From Acidobacteriota bacterium (lineage in GTDB: Bacteria; Acidobacteriota; UBA6911; JACOSC01), in contig JACOSC010000024.1 in assembly GCA_016179055.1 (NCBI GenBank), positions 1-38,759 of the forward strand: a stretch of DNA of 38,759 nucleotides, in the 5' to 3' direction. The notes beneath the pieces are model-generated. The model was given only the letters and a program-made list of their open reading frames with translations. It made no database searches and had not been told where the DNA came from. A program made the translations under genes and the position numbers. Below are positions 17,713 to 26,500 of this stretch, piece after piece; position 1 is the stretch's first letter; the number at the start of each line of letters is the position of its first letter.

Positions 17713-18250
17713 GAGGCTCCTCCTTCCCTGTGCCGCGCTCCGCCGGCGGCTCGAGTCCTAACGCCTTTCCCAGTTGCGTCTGCGTTTGGGTATTGTCGAT
17801 GACATTCTGCAGCAGTTCCTCCAGCTTGTCATTGCCATCCATCTTGGAAAGCAAATCGGAAAGCCGCTTGCGCGCATCGACCAACTTGCGCAACGGCTCG
17901 ACCTGGCGCACGACGTTGTCGGGCTCAAAGTCCTCGAGACCGCTAAACCGCAAGTCAACCCCGATCTTGGTGTTATCATTGGTAAGCTTGTTGTCAACCC
18001 GATAGCTCAGCCGAGGCTTCATGCCGGCCAGCACCTGGTTAAAGTTATCGCGATCGATTTCAATGAACTTGCGATCCTTGAGCCTCGGCAGAGGCTGTTC
18101 GGGCTTTCCCGAATAGTCGCCCAGCACTCCGATCACAAACGGCAACTCTTTCAACTCAATGGCGCCGCCGATCTCCACGTCATAAGTGATATGCACGCGC
18201 GGCGAGCGCACGCGATCAAGTTTATGCTGTGTGCTTTCTTTCTTAGGCAT
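17705..18250 (-). CDS. tssB: TssB sheath small subunit
   Basis: This 181-aa protein matches TssB (ImpC/VipA): VHITYDVEIGGAIELKELPF, VIGVLGDYSGKP, RLKDRKFIEIDRDNFNQVLA and DLRFSGLEDFEPDNVVRQVE. TssB interlocks with TssC in the sheath and is the partner recognised during recycling. I chose ATG 18250 (MPKKEST), which has GAGGAAGG upstream; a longer frame to 18325 would be encoded by the hairpin repeat before the gene and is not family-like. The stop overlaps tssC. Confidence 0.96.
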   Translation of the reverse strand: MPKKESTQHKLDRVRSPRVHITYDVEIGGAIELKELPFVIGVLGDYSGKPEQPLPRLKDRKFIEIDRDNFNQVLAGMKPRLSYRVDNKLTNDNTKIGVDLRFSGLEDFEPDNVVRQVEPLRKLVDARKRLSDLLSKMDGNDKLEELLQNVIDNTQTQTQLGKALGLEPPAERGTGKEEPHE

Positions 18251-18271
18251 AGCCTTCCTCCTCTGAAAATA

Positions 18272-18358
18272 CCTGGGAGCGTCCCGACTACCGTCGGGGC
18301 GAGTCTCGTCGTGGACCGCGTCCACCCTTGCCCCGACGGTAGTCGGGGCGCTCCCAGG
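18272..18358. repeat. 29-bp-arm hairpin upstream of tssB
   Basis: Arms at 18272-18300 and 18330-18358 (beginning CCTGGGAGCG and ending CGCTCCCAGG) differ at one position and are separated by 29 bases. The element lies in the 291-bp tssA-tssB gap immediately before the tssB ribosome-binding site. No gene is visible in 18251-18541. Confidence 0.85.
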
Positions 18359-18541
18359 GACATTGCTGCTGTTTTCATTCGTCGGGGCGCCCCACCAAAG
18401 GGCATGAACAACTCCTCTTAAATGTTTCCGATCAAAAGAATCTGGCGACGCGCTCCGAAATCAATCTTTATGCGTCGTAAAAAGCATGGATCAAGTCGCC
18501 CGCCTTGCCGGTTTGCATGCGGTGTTTCCGGCTTTGCGCGT

Positions 18542-19705
18542 CTAACTTTCATCGGCGCCACCGCTCGCATTGGTTCCACCTTTAAGTCCAAGGGTCTCGC
18601 GTAACTGATCGAGCACGCTGTCGTTCTTCACTACATCATTGAGCCAGTCGCTCAGCGACATCTGTCCCCAACGAATGGCCCGGCCGACTAAGTAGGAAAC
18701 CGGGCTATGCGGTTCCGTCTCGTGGAAGTATTGAGCTACCTCTTCCAGCCGCCGTAGCGCGTCTTGACGGCTCTGAATCGGCCCAGATCTACGCAGGGCG
18801 TTAGGGGCCTCCCGGCGGCCGGCCTCCGCGCTATCCGTCAGGGACTTTGCCGCCAAAGAGGAATCGACGTGATCCGGTTCCGCCAGACGCTTTTCCTTGA
18901 CTAGCTTGGCAATGAGTGATCGTACCGAATCCAGCGCAGATTTAAGATTTCCCAACCCGGGAGTCTGCTGGCCGAACTTATCATCCATCACTTTATCCAA
19001 TGCCAAAAAAGCGTTCCAACATTCGTCGAGCCGCCTTGATGTTTCTTCATAAAAGGCGCGGGGTGTGCCGCCGTCTTGCATCCGCATGATGGCCTTGCGC
19101 CACTGCTCACCGGTGATTTTTCCCTCTTCGGCGGCCTGCTGCCGGCGCGCTTCCACACGAGCTAAAGCGTCAGAATCGAGCGTCTCCAGGGTGTCCGGCA
19201 CGTCAAATTTCTGCGATTCTTCCCATTGATAATAGGAGTAGTCCACTCCGCCGCGGCACTTGGTGATGGGAACTCGCTTGACGGCATCCTCCAACTGGCG
19301 ACTCATCCAGGCCAAGGAATTGGCGCGCGCTTCCAGGTCACCCTCATCGATTTCTGGAAAGACGTGATCCCAAAACTTCTCATGCAGGCCGACCATGAGT
19401 TTTAATCCATCGCGCAAACCGGTAAAACCATGAACCCTGACCAGCGCCTCGATCAGCCAAGCGCACACTTGCAGGTCCTTGGTTTTCGTTTCGAGGGCGT
19501 TACCCGCCAAGTTGATGACCGCAGACCAATCGGCCACTTTGGTCTCCCGCTGCCATTGGCCCTGGGCCAGTTCCTCATCGGCTCGGCGCGCTTCGCGAAT
19601 CTCGTCGTGCAGCCCGGCGTATTGCAAATTCTCCCCGGCCGGGTTATCGCCGGGAATTGGGGTCAGGCATGCTTCAAGGTTAATGACTTCAGCAGATGAT
19701 GACAT
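18542..19705 (-). CDS. tssA: TssA (ImpA-type) baseplate/sheath cap protein
   Basis: A 387-aa TssA of the shorter class. The N-terminal ImpA_N domain is clear: LTPIPGDNPAGENLQYAGLH, EIREARRADEELAQGQW, then NLAGNALETKTKDLQVCAWL and LVGLHEKFWDHVFPE-like sequence. The C-terminal part has RRSGPIQSRQDALRRLEEVA, YFHETEPHSPVSYLVGRAIRW, as in the ImpA family. TssA organises baseplate docking and sheath polymerisation. The ATG at 19705 is preferred to the TTG codon before it because GAGGTGG lies at good spacing. It is 32 bp after the His/Cys gene. Confidence 0.94.
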   Translation of the reverse strand: MSSSAEVINLEACLTPIPGDNPAGENLQYAGLHDEIREARRADEELAQGQWQRETKVADWSAVINLAGNALETKTKDLQVCAWLIEALVRVHGFTGLRDGLKLMVGLHEKFWDHVFPEIDEGDLEARANSLAWMSRQLEDAVKRVPITKCRGGVDYSYYQWEESQKFDVPDTLETLDSDALARVEARRQQAAEEGKITGEQWRKAIMRMQDGGTPRAFYEETSRRLDECWNAFLALDKVMDDKFGQQTPGLGNLKSALDSVRSLIAKLVKEKRLAEPDHVDSSLAAKSLTDSAEAGRREAPNALRRSGPIQSRQDALRRLEEVAQYFHETEPHSPVSYLVGRAIRWGQMSLSDWLNDVVKNDSVLDQLRETLGLKGGTNASGGADES

Positions 19706-19737
19706 CAAACCACCTCGGCTTTAATTATCCGGTACGA

Positions 19738-20277
19738 TCAGAGCGGGGTTCCCACTACGCAGCGAAGCCCGCCCGCCGGCGTCGCTTCGGTTACCGGGCC
19801 ATCCCAATTGGATCCGGCATGTTGCGTTATCGATCCTCCCTGCACGGGAACTCCCCAAATCCGGGCAAGACTAACCAGAAGCTGATCGCCATTGCCCTGT
19901 GCGACATTGCACCCGCGTAGCTCCGTGCGCGCGCCTCGGGCGAACAACGGGCGCAGTTGGCCCAAGGTGCTGCTTAAGGCGCTGACATTCGATACGGTCA
20001 TACCCGCAAAGTCATTAGCAAAAGTGGCGCCGGCCACGCCTCCGGATACGCCTTGACCTCCGGGATATCCATGGCCCCATATGCGCAGCACGTTGATGCT
20101 GCTGCGCCCCGTGGCCTTCTTAATGTCTGCCACCATTTGCGCGACGCCGTTGGACATGCCGTAATACTTTATGATGGTTCGCCCCGGACCTGGCCGGGTA
20201 CGGGCATTCCAAAGCCCAATCGAGTTAGCCGCCGGCCCAGTGACGCTGTCGTCCATATCCAGAACTTCAATGATCAT
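19738..20277 (-). CDS. DUF4347/caspase-like protein in T6SS core
   Basis: A 179-aa protein. A strand leading into RIWGHGYPGG (His69) and a second leading into ELRGCNVAQGNGDQLL (Cys123), followed by a helix and WGVPVQGG, resemble the DUF4347 family, where the pattern is SHG...YGCNVA..G and the fold is related to clan CD Cys peptidases. The likely His/Cys pair is therefore His69/Cys123; catalysis is not shown. No signal peptide is seen. I chose ATG 20277 (MIIEVLDMDD) because GGAGGGG lies directly upstream. It is inserted between tagJ and tssA, 32 bp before tssA, so it is probably co-transcribed with core genes. It could be an effector, a processing enzyme, or an inactive structural relative. 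Confidence 0.75.
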   Translation of the reverse strand: MIIEVLDMDDSVTGPAANSIGLWNARTRPGPGRTIIKYYGMSNGVAQMVADIKKATGRSSINVLRIWGHGYPGGQGVSGGVAGATFANDFAGMTVSNVSALSSTLGQLRPLFARGARTELRGCNVAQGNGDQLLVSLARIWGVPVQGGSITQHAGSNWDGPVTEATPAGGLRCVVGTPL

Positions 20278-20321
20278 GCCAACCCCTCCATTCGGAAAGA
20301 CCATCGTTAGAATTAACGTAC

Positions 20322-20496
20322 CTGTTCACGGGGGTCAGGGGTCGGGGATCGGGCGATATTACTTGGATTTCTTTTCCAATGACTCCCGCAATCCGTTAAG
20401 CATCCGCCCCACCACCCAATCTCTAAATCACGGTAATTCCCAACAGACATCAGTACCACTGAGCCCTTGGTCCCTGCCCCCGATCCCCGCGAACAG
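20322..20496 (-). mobile_element. MITE-like element with IVP-gene remnant, copy A
   Basis: This ~175-bp element has inverted ends CTGTTCACGGGGGTCAGGGG / CCCCGATCCCCGCGAACAG. On the minus strand its core shares long, near-identical stretches with 37679-37869, including GTGATTTAGAGATTGGGT and GTGGGGCGGATG. Translated on the minus strand, the core begins NYRDLEI, the typical opening of four-helix-bundle (23S intervening-sequence-type) proteins, then degenerates. It therefore looks like a non-autonomous element built from such a gene's 5' end. It lies in the 254-bp gap between tagJ and the DUF4347-like gene. Confidence 0.75.
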
Positions 20497-20531
20497 TTAC
20501 TACCTGAATTTTGCACGACAAGGAGGTTTCT

Positions 20532-21353
20532 CTAACAAATGATCCATTTTTGTCCGGCTCTGCTTGTTCGCGCGGATCCGTGCAAAAAAATTTTTGCACG
20601 GACGATCATCACCACGGAGGGTAACTTAGCGATGACCGAATCCATGCCGGTTTTTTCGCTTTTCTTCCACTCGGTCCTACGGCCCAACTTTACCTGATCG
20701 TTGGGATGTTCGCTGGAACCGGGATAAAGCGCGGGAAGATAAACTTCTCCAAGAGTGCCATCCGAGGCTTCAATACGGGCGGGTGTCCAAAGTAGATCGC
20801 GCAATTGTTTAGGCGGCGCGATCTCGATTTGTCGTATCTGTTCGAACGGCAGCCAAGTGTACTTTTCCTTCACGATCAATTCCAGGATCGGACCAAACAA
20901 GTCGTGGCAATCGCGGAAATCCTCGAAGGGCCTGCCATTGAAGCGGCCGCACAGCGCCGGTCGCTCCTCTTCCGCTTTGTCCAATTGTTCACGGGCGGCT
21001 GCGCCGTTTCCCTCGCGCATACGGTTAATGGCGCCCAAAAGGTGATCGACATAGGCCGGGGGCTCGGTGAGAAAATGGGGCTGAAGACCATCGGAAAAAA
21101 GTCGTTGGCGATCTCGCTCGGCTTTGAGGTTGTTGATGTATACTTGCACACCTAACTGCGCTTGGCTGCTTTGATGGGCAATAACCTCCAGTTGTTTTTC
21201 AGCCCGGTCCCATTGGCCGGCAAAGCATAGCAGTTCGAAGAGGAAAGTGCGGAGCCGTTCTTCCGTCGGGTTGGCCTTCACTTCGCTAATGAGCTGATCT
21301 ATGGCCTCTCGCAGCTTACCGGCATCCAACAATTCCTTGGCGGTTGCCATCAT
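20532..21353 (-). CDS. tagJ: TagJ (ImpE/SciE-type) T6SS accessory protein
   Basis: A 273-aa ImpE-family protein. The helical TPR-like N-terminus reads ELLDAGKLREAIDQLISEV, LRTFLFELLCFAGQWDRAEK; the C-terminal domain has the family features AALCGRFNG-like GRFNGRPFEDF, YTWLPFEQIRQIEIAPPKQL and RDLLWTPARIE. TagJ binds the TssB N-terminus in systems that have it and may tune ClpV recognition of the sheath. Length is normal. GGGGGAGG stands right before tandem ATGs at 21353 and 21350; the second has better spacing. It precedes the DUF4347-like gene and tssA. Confidence 0.92.
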   Translation of the reverse strand: MMATAKELLDAGKLREAIDQLISEVKANPTEERLRTFLFELLCFAGQWDRAEKQLEVIAHQSSQAQLGVQVYINNLKAERDRQRLFSDGLQPHFLTEPPAYVDHLLGAINRMREGNGAAAREQLDKAEEERPALCGRFNGRPFEDFRDCHDLFGPILELIVKEKYTWLPFEQIRQIEIAPPKQLRDLLWTPARIEASDGTLGEVYLPALYPGSSEHPNDQVKLGRRTEWKKSEKTGMDSVIAKLPSVVMIVRAKIFLHGSARTSRAGQKWIIC

Positions 21354-21522
21354 TACCTCCCCCTTCGTTTTATACCGTTATACGTCCTACATCATTCGCG
21401 GGAACACCAAAACCTTCCCTAAGTACAGTATTTCAAAAATACGATCACGTATATTTCACGGGGTAACGGTCAACCCCTTATCTCGGACAAATGCCCATCC
21501 CCGCTGAAATAATATTAGCGGT

Positions 21523-21743
21523 CTCGCCCCGAAGGGGCGGCGGAGCTTAGCCAGGGGCCAGCGGAGCGCAGCCCCTGGACCGCGTGACCCATCCCTGATG
21601 CGCCCTGGAGGGGCGTTGGACGACATCCGCTGCGACTCTCCGGCACCCTACCAGGGCGCGCAGGAGGGTTTGGCATGGCTGTATTCCTGGGGCGGCGCTC
21701 CGCTGGCCCCAGGCTAATCTCCACGGCCCCTTCGGGGCCATTA
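21523..21743. repeat. 220-bp nested inverted repeat (GCCCCGAAGGGGC family)
   Basis: Outer arms CGCCCCGAAGGGGCGG and GGCCCCTTCGGGGCC, and inner arms AGCCAGGGGCCAGCGGAGCG / CGCTCCGCTGGCCCCAGGCT, pair over the whole stretch. Its composition, far richer in G+C than the sequence to its right, and its palindromic design mark it as a dispersed repeat element. It lies upstream of tagJ in a gene-free 820-bp region (21354-22173). Confidence 0.8.
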
Positions 21744-22065
21744 ATAAAAACAGCTCCTACCAAGAAAAATACTTAATTGCAATTAGGATATATTGCACTA
21801 AGTTACTTCACCGACACACGTACTTTCTCGGAAGAACTTCATTGCATTTTCCAGCGCGGTCAAATGGTTGACTAACAACCTTACCTGAACATTCTAAGTA
21901 CCGGGAGACACGGTTGTCAAATGCAAAAATTTACAGCACCACGCCCTTTAGTCGCTCCTTGTAGCAAAAGGTTACGGTCGTTGCCGTCCATTTATGGCTG
22001 GCACAAAAGTTAACCGTGTCCCCACGGGACTAAGTCGGCTGAACAGTTACAATATCTTTAAGCCC
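21744..22065. other. AT-rich spacer, no gene found
   Basis: No coding frame or known RNA is seen here. A ~35-bp stretch at 21981-22016 (CCATTTATGGCTGGCACAAA core) recurs imperfectly at 23568-23601 at the tssM 3' end, so the two copies bracket the islet. A fragment GAACAGTTAC at 22041 resembles the end of the CTGTTCACGG repeat family. Confidence 0.5.
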
Positions 22066-22139
22066 GCCTAACAACGAGGTAAGCGGCAGGGTTTCGGGGC
22101 GCAGCGGAGAAACCCTGCCACTTGGCCGACTGGTTAGGC
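22066..22139 (-). repeat. attC-like recombination site, left
   Basis: The 74-bp stretch is bounded by GCCTAAC (22066-22072) and GTTAGGC (22133-22139), which fit the RYYYAAC and GTTRRRY cores of integron attC sites. Between them is an imperfect hairpin whose arms contain GGCAGGGTTTC / GAAACCCTGCC around a GGGGCGCAGCG loop. Read on the minus strand it lies just 3' of the gene at 22174-22602, the position an attC has in a gene cassette. Confidence 0.55.
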
Positions 22140-22173
22140 AATTCCGTCTGTTATAGCGTCTCGGATTATAGAA

Positions 22174-22602
22174 TCATAGTTTGCCATAATCTGGGGTATT
22201 CTTAAGTACTTTTATTGTAATTGCCTTGTTTGGGATTTTTTCCAAACTCTCCAGCTTATTCGGTTCAGGATAGGTTCGCTTGACTATTAAAACAGAAATC
22301 TTATCAGCTCTAAATTCTCGCTGAACTGTCTTTATCTGCCATGTTCCGTTTTCTTTGATAGATGCCCATGACAACCCTTCATCTTGTGCCGCATAAGGAT
22401 GGATATACCATTGATCGGTATGGACGTACACTATTACTTTATAGTTAGAATAGTCTCTTGGATCCAAGTTACGAACAGTTCCAGAAATCACTTCATTTGC
22501 TACAATCTTGTCAATTGTAATAGATACATCCCGTGCAAAAATTACATTTACCTGAAACATGATCAGCAACATACCTAAAACACCTGTTTTTAATGCCTTC
22601 AT
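22174..22602 (-). CDS. Small exported protein of AT-rich islet
   Basis: A 142-aa protein with an N-terminal signal peptide (KTGVLGMLLIMFQVNVIFA, cleavage probably before RDVS). The mature part looks like one beta-sandwich domain: ISGTVRN, YKVIVYVHTDQWYIHPY, ENGTWQIKTV and a strand KISVLIVKR. It has no lipobox cysteine, so it is not a TssJ-type lipoprotein. A similar layout (GT..., W..., NGTW...) appears in the C-terminal domain of the gene just upstream at 22626. Base composition is clearly more AT-rich than the T6SS genes, suggesting recent acquisition. Function is unknown. Confidence 0.8.
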   Translation of the reverse strand: MKALKTGVLGMLLIMFQVNVIFARDVSITIDKIVANEVISGTVRNLDPRDYSNYKVIVYVHTDQWYIHPYAAQDEGLSWASIKENGTWQIKTVQREFRADKISVLIVKRTYPEPNKLESLEKIPNKAITIKVLKNTPDYGKL

Positions 22603-22625
22603 TTTTCCTTACTCCTTTCTTAGTT

Positions 22626-23222
22626 TTAATTGATTCTTTTAATACAAACAAAATTTGATGGAACCCCTCTGTCAGGCGGAACTGAGAAATGCTCCCCAAC
22701 AGGATATGCTTTGGGTTGAGCAATAATTATGGCACTAATTTCTGCCTCCCCGCCAACAGGGATATCATCTAATTTTGCTTTTCCTGCCCACGTCCCGTTT
22801 ATATTCACTTGAAGCAAATCAGTTACTCTCCAAACCTGACTATTTTTATCCCGAACAACGATGAAAACATATCGACACCTATCATGAATGGTGGCTGTGC
22901 CTTTGATGTCTATCGACGAGGATACTTGATCTCCATCCTGTGGATCAATAATATTTATAATTACCTCGCCATAACAGCTTTCAAATCGTTCGATACTTTT
23001 TTGCTGCTTTGCAAGTTCTTCCTGTTGTAAAACAGAACTTTTTTGCTGCTTTGCAAGTTCTTCCTGTTGTAAAACAGATTTTTTCTCTTGCTTTGCAATA
23101 TTACTAAAGTTTATTATTGATATAATTAAACCAATAATAGCAGCAAGTAAAGCGACAATAGCGCCGCTTAATTTAATCCATTCAATACGTACACCGGATT
23201 TTCCTGACTTATCATCTCCCAT
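22626..23222 (-). CDS. Membrane-anchored protein with duplicated coiled repeat
   Basis: A 198-aa protein: short charged N-terminus, one membrane segment at about 17-40 (SGAIVALLAAIIGLIISIIN), then an exact tandem duplication of SVLQQEELAKQQKS (about residues 49-76) predicted as coiled coil, then a beta-rich domain (IINIIDPQDGDQV, IKGTATIHDRC, VFIVVRDKNSQVWRV, NINGTWAGKAKLDD). The topology suggests an N-in anchor with the domain outside the cytoplasm. The stop lies 23 bp before the next gene at 22602, so the two form a pair. Composition is AT-rich. The DNA repeat unit is 42 bp at 22996-23079, with a third degenerate copy after it. Confidence 0.82.
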   Translation of the reverse strand: MGDDKSGKSGVRIEWIKLSGAIVALLAAIIGLIISIINFSNIAKQEKKSVLQQEELAKQQKSSVLQQEELAKQQKSIERFESCYGEVIINIIDPQDGDQVSSSIDIKGTATIHDRCRYVFIVVRDKNSQVWRVTDLLQVNINGTWAGKAKLDDIPVGGEAEISAIIIAQPKAYPVGEHFSVPPDRGVPSNFVCIKRIN

Positions 23223-23249
23223 AATAACTTATCTTCTTTGTTTAATATT

Positions 23250-23359
23250 GCCTAACGGTGCGGATGACCGGGCGCGCGACCAAACGCACAAACTAATAAG
23301 GCGGTAAGCGATTCATATCAAACCAACTCCGCGCGCTCCGGTCGACCCGCGGGTTAGGC
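23250..23359 (-). repeat. attC-like recombination site, right
   Basis: The 110-bp stretch is bounded by GCCTAAC (23250-23256) and GTTAGGC (23353-23359). Inner arms GACCGGGCGCGCG and CGCGCGCTCCGGTC pair with one unpaired T, the kind of extrahelical base seen in attC hairpins. It marks the 5' side of the two-gene islet. The remaining part of the 372-bp gap, 23360-23594, holds no gene I can support apart from the short direct repeat near 23568. Confidence 0.55.
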
Positions 23360-23594
23360 AGCACGTTGAAACTGCTGGGTGGCTTGGGCAGTCTGATTCC
23401 CCAATTTGGTACAGCCTTGTCAGACCTGGAAAGCGCAGTATCCAACCAGAGCATCCCTCATTCTCAACGCTTGATCCGTAAGCTAATGCCAAAGGTTGTA
23501 GCTTTACCGAATTGCACAGTTCCCTAGATGCTTGCCTGTTCATTGAAGGCATAGCCTACCTTTGACGTTCCGGCCATTTATGGCGGGCACAAAC

Positions 23595-26500
23595 TTACCG
23601 TATATTTTCATTCATCGTTTTAACAATCGTATCCACATCGGCGGTTTTGAAGTCATAGCTGTTTCCAGCAACCTCGATATTCACAAAGGGTCCAGAGACC
23701 ATAAGAATCTTCTCTTTGCGTCTAGCCTTTCCTTTGAACTGTCCCCAAGCGGCATCGACTAAGCCGCCCTTCTGGTTGTCATTGAAATAGAACCCATCCT
23801 TGAATAAGTACAGCGTCGTCGATGTATAGCGTGGGCCGTTGCGGTGATGCTCCACATTAAAAGAATACATATATACATTGAAATCATAAGTGAGGTCCCG
23901 GATAATATCCAGCCTCACTTCTTCTTTGTTGAGTACGTGTGTTTTCGAACCAATGGCAAATGTCGATTCCAATACCTGTGATCCGGCCGGCGCTTTTTGA
24001 ATGGTATAAATGCCGGACTTGCCGGTGGGCGCAGACTTGACGCCGGTACCTTTGATGGTGACGACGGCGCCTTCTAAAGGCTTGCCTAATTTATCAATCA
24101 CTTTCCCAGAAATGGTGAACTTGTTATCAGCCGCCGGCTGGGAAGCCGAAGAACTGCTGGATGAAGCGGTAAGCGAAAGTTCCAAGTCGAAACTGGACTT
24201 TTCCGCACTCACCATTACACCACTACGCGAACTGTAGGCGAATCCTTCTTTCCGGACCTCAACAGTAAGAGAAGTTCCCAAAGGAATATTGTCCAGCCTA
24301 AAGCGTCCATCGGCGCCCGTCGTGGCGGATCTTGAGAGCGCCGCGATGGTTACGGTCGCGCCGCCGAGCGATCTTCTTTGCTCATCGGTCACTCGCCCGG
24401 TAATCACTCCCACTTTGGCGCCGCCTGCCGGAGGTTTGAGTGCTGACCCGCCACCACCGCCGGCGCTCGGCCCAGACGTCGCAATACGCAGAACTATCTT
24501 CGGGTCGCGATTTCCACCATCCAGCGCAACCCTTTCGGGATCGGCGCTAACACCTCCGTAGGACGCGTCAACAATATGCGTCCCGAACGGTACTTTATCG
24601 AACTTGCATTTCCCGCGCCCATCGGTTACTTCCAGCATTTTTAGGGGGGAAAGCTCGACTTTGGCTTTGGCCAAGGGTCCTCCCTGAAGGGTGACCACGG
24701 TAACGCTTATCGAACCTATCTGCGGCTCGAGCGATGGCGGTAGGACATTTCGGATCGGCTGCTCGAGCAGAGACCTGACGGCGTTCATAAGGCCTGAATC
24801 AAAATTACGCGTCACTTCCACGGTCACATTCAAGGCCTTGTTCTTTTCCGACTCAATGGCCGGTCTGTAGGAAGGATCGTTGATATTGCCGGCCCGCGCA
24901 TGGAGTTCCTTATACAACCCATTCAACGCTTCAAGATAAGTAGCCGCCGGCGATCCCTGAGGTTCCTTCGCGGCCGCCAGGAACTGATGAAGGGGTTGAT
25001 ACTTCTTTTCCAAATCGGCGGCGGCCGCCACTCCCAGCTTCGTGTTGTACGTAACCGACTCAAATAGGGCAGGGAATGGCGACTCGTTGCGGTTGGAAAG
25101 GCCTTGCAACTTCCTCTCCGCGTCCGAGAGATCCGCATAATTGGCGGCAACGATGCGGCTCAAGAACTCTTGCCATTTACCGGCGTAATCATCAAAATAG
25201 CGCTTCTGCAACTTAGCCAGCGCCGCGGTTTTGCCGGCTGAGGCTTCCGCCGGCGGGCCAGGGACATTGCCCAGTACCCAGTCTTCCTCGAAGGTATCCA
25301 GTCGCTTGCCGGCTTCCACCAGAGCATTTTGAACGCAGTTCTCCCAGCCTTTCCGCGTAAAACTGCCGCGCACGCTATGCGACCCGCTTAGAATGTTCGG
25401 GTCCTTACCCTTGAAGGCCTCAGTCAAAGTCAGGTCCGGCGTTTTGGCATTGCACTCGTTGGTGATGCGCTCATACTCTCTTTCAAACGGCGGCTTGGTC
25501 CTAAGAATCTTTCTCGTACAAGCTACTAACTCTCCGTCGGCGGACACGCCAAAGTCCGTATCCTCGTGCGCGGCCACACGGTGCGCGTAAAAGGCCAATT
25601 GCTTAGCGGACAGATCCTCACTCAGACCTGGCTTCTTCCAAAACTCAATCCATGGAGATTCCTTGGCTAGGAACGTCTCATTGGCCGTCTTCATATCCGA
25701 GGCCATGATGTAAGTCTTCAGCAGATTGAAATAGAGATAATAGTCGTGGTCATTGAGATAGGGGGAAGCCGTCATGGGCTGGCTCGGATCCGCTACTGAA
25801 GGTTGCGGCGGGTTGCAAGAAGCATCGTAGTTAACCGTCGTTCTTAATCTCACCAGCCTGTCCTGGACCGACCGCGCGCTGGGGTTCAGTAAGACTTCCT
25901 TCAAACGACCGGCATAAAAACGACGTCCCCTATCAAAAACATCTCCGCCTTGGTGCATACCCCATTCAAAGGAGCGAACCAAGCCTTTGTGTCCGGACTC
26001 ATCATAATTCTGCAGCGGTTCGCGCAACGGCTCGAGCGCCGGCGCGCTTTCCGGATGGCTAGCCAGATCGCCCGCGGCCTTCTGTACGGAATCCAAAAGA
26101 CGGTTATTGGTGAGGAAGGCCCCGGTCATTCCCCACAGCGAGAAGATGACCGCCAGTGCGCCGACTGCCGCGGATACGGCTCGGAAAATGCGCGTAGCGC
26201 GGCGAGCCTGGGAAGATTGTCGGCCGATCGCGCGATCCGTAAAGATTACCTGCGTCAGAAGCTGTTTGATGAAATATCCGTAGCCCGGTTTAGGTTTGGC
26301 CGACGGATAGACTGGCCTCTCCGGCAGCCCCAGTCTGTGGGCCAACCGGCTAAATACCAAATCATAGGGCTGACCTTGCTGAAGCGCGCTGGTAAAATAA
26401 AATCCGCGAAATATCGGATTGTCCATGAAGGGATTGGACCGGAAAAGCGTACCCACAAAATCGCTGAGCTTGACGCGCAGCGCTGCCAACTCCAAAGGAA

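Noticed and set aside
20313-20516. A 67-codon minus-strand frame with NYRDLEI
   Set aside because: It runs through both inverted ends of the repeat element and only the first few codons resemble a four-helix-bundle protein, so it is treated as a remnant.
22174-22602. Candidate TssJ lipoprotein
   Set aside because: It has a signal peptide but no lipobox cysteine, lies in an AT-rich islet, and shows no TssJ signature.
23313-23552. A 79-codon minus-strand frame between the islet and tssM
   Set aside because: It overlaps the attC-like hairpin, has no ribosome-binding site and no recognisable sequence.
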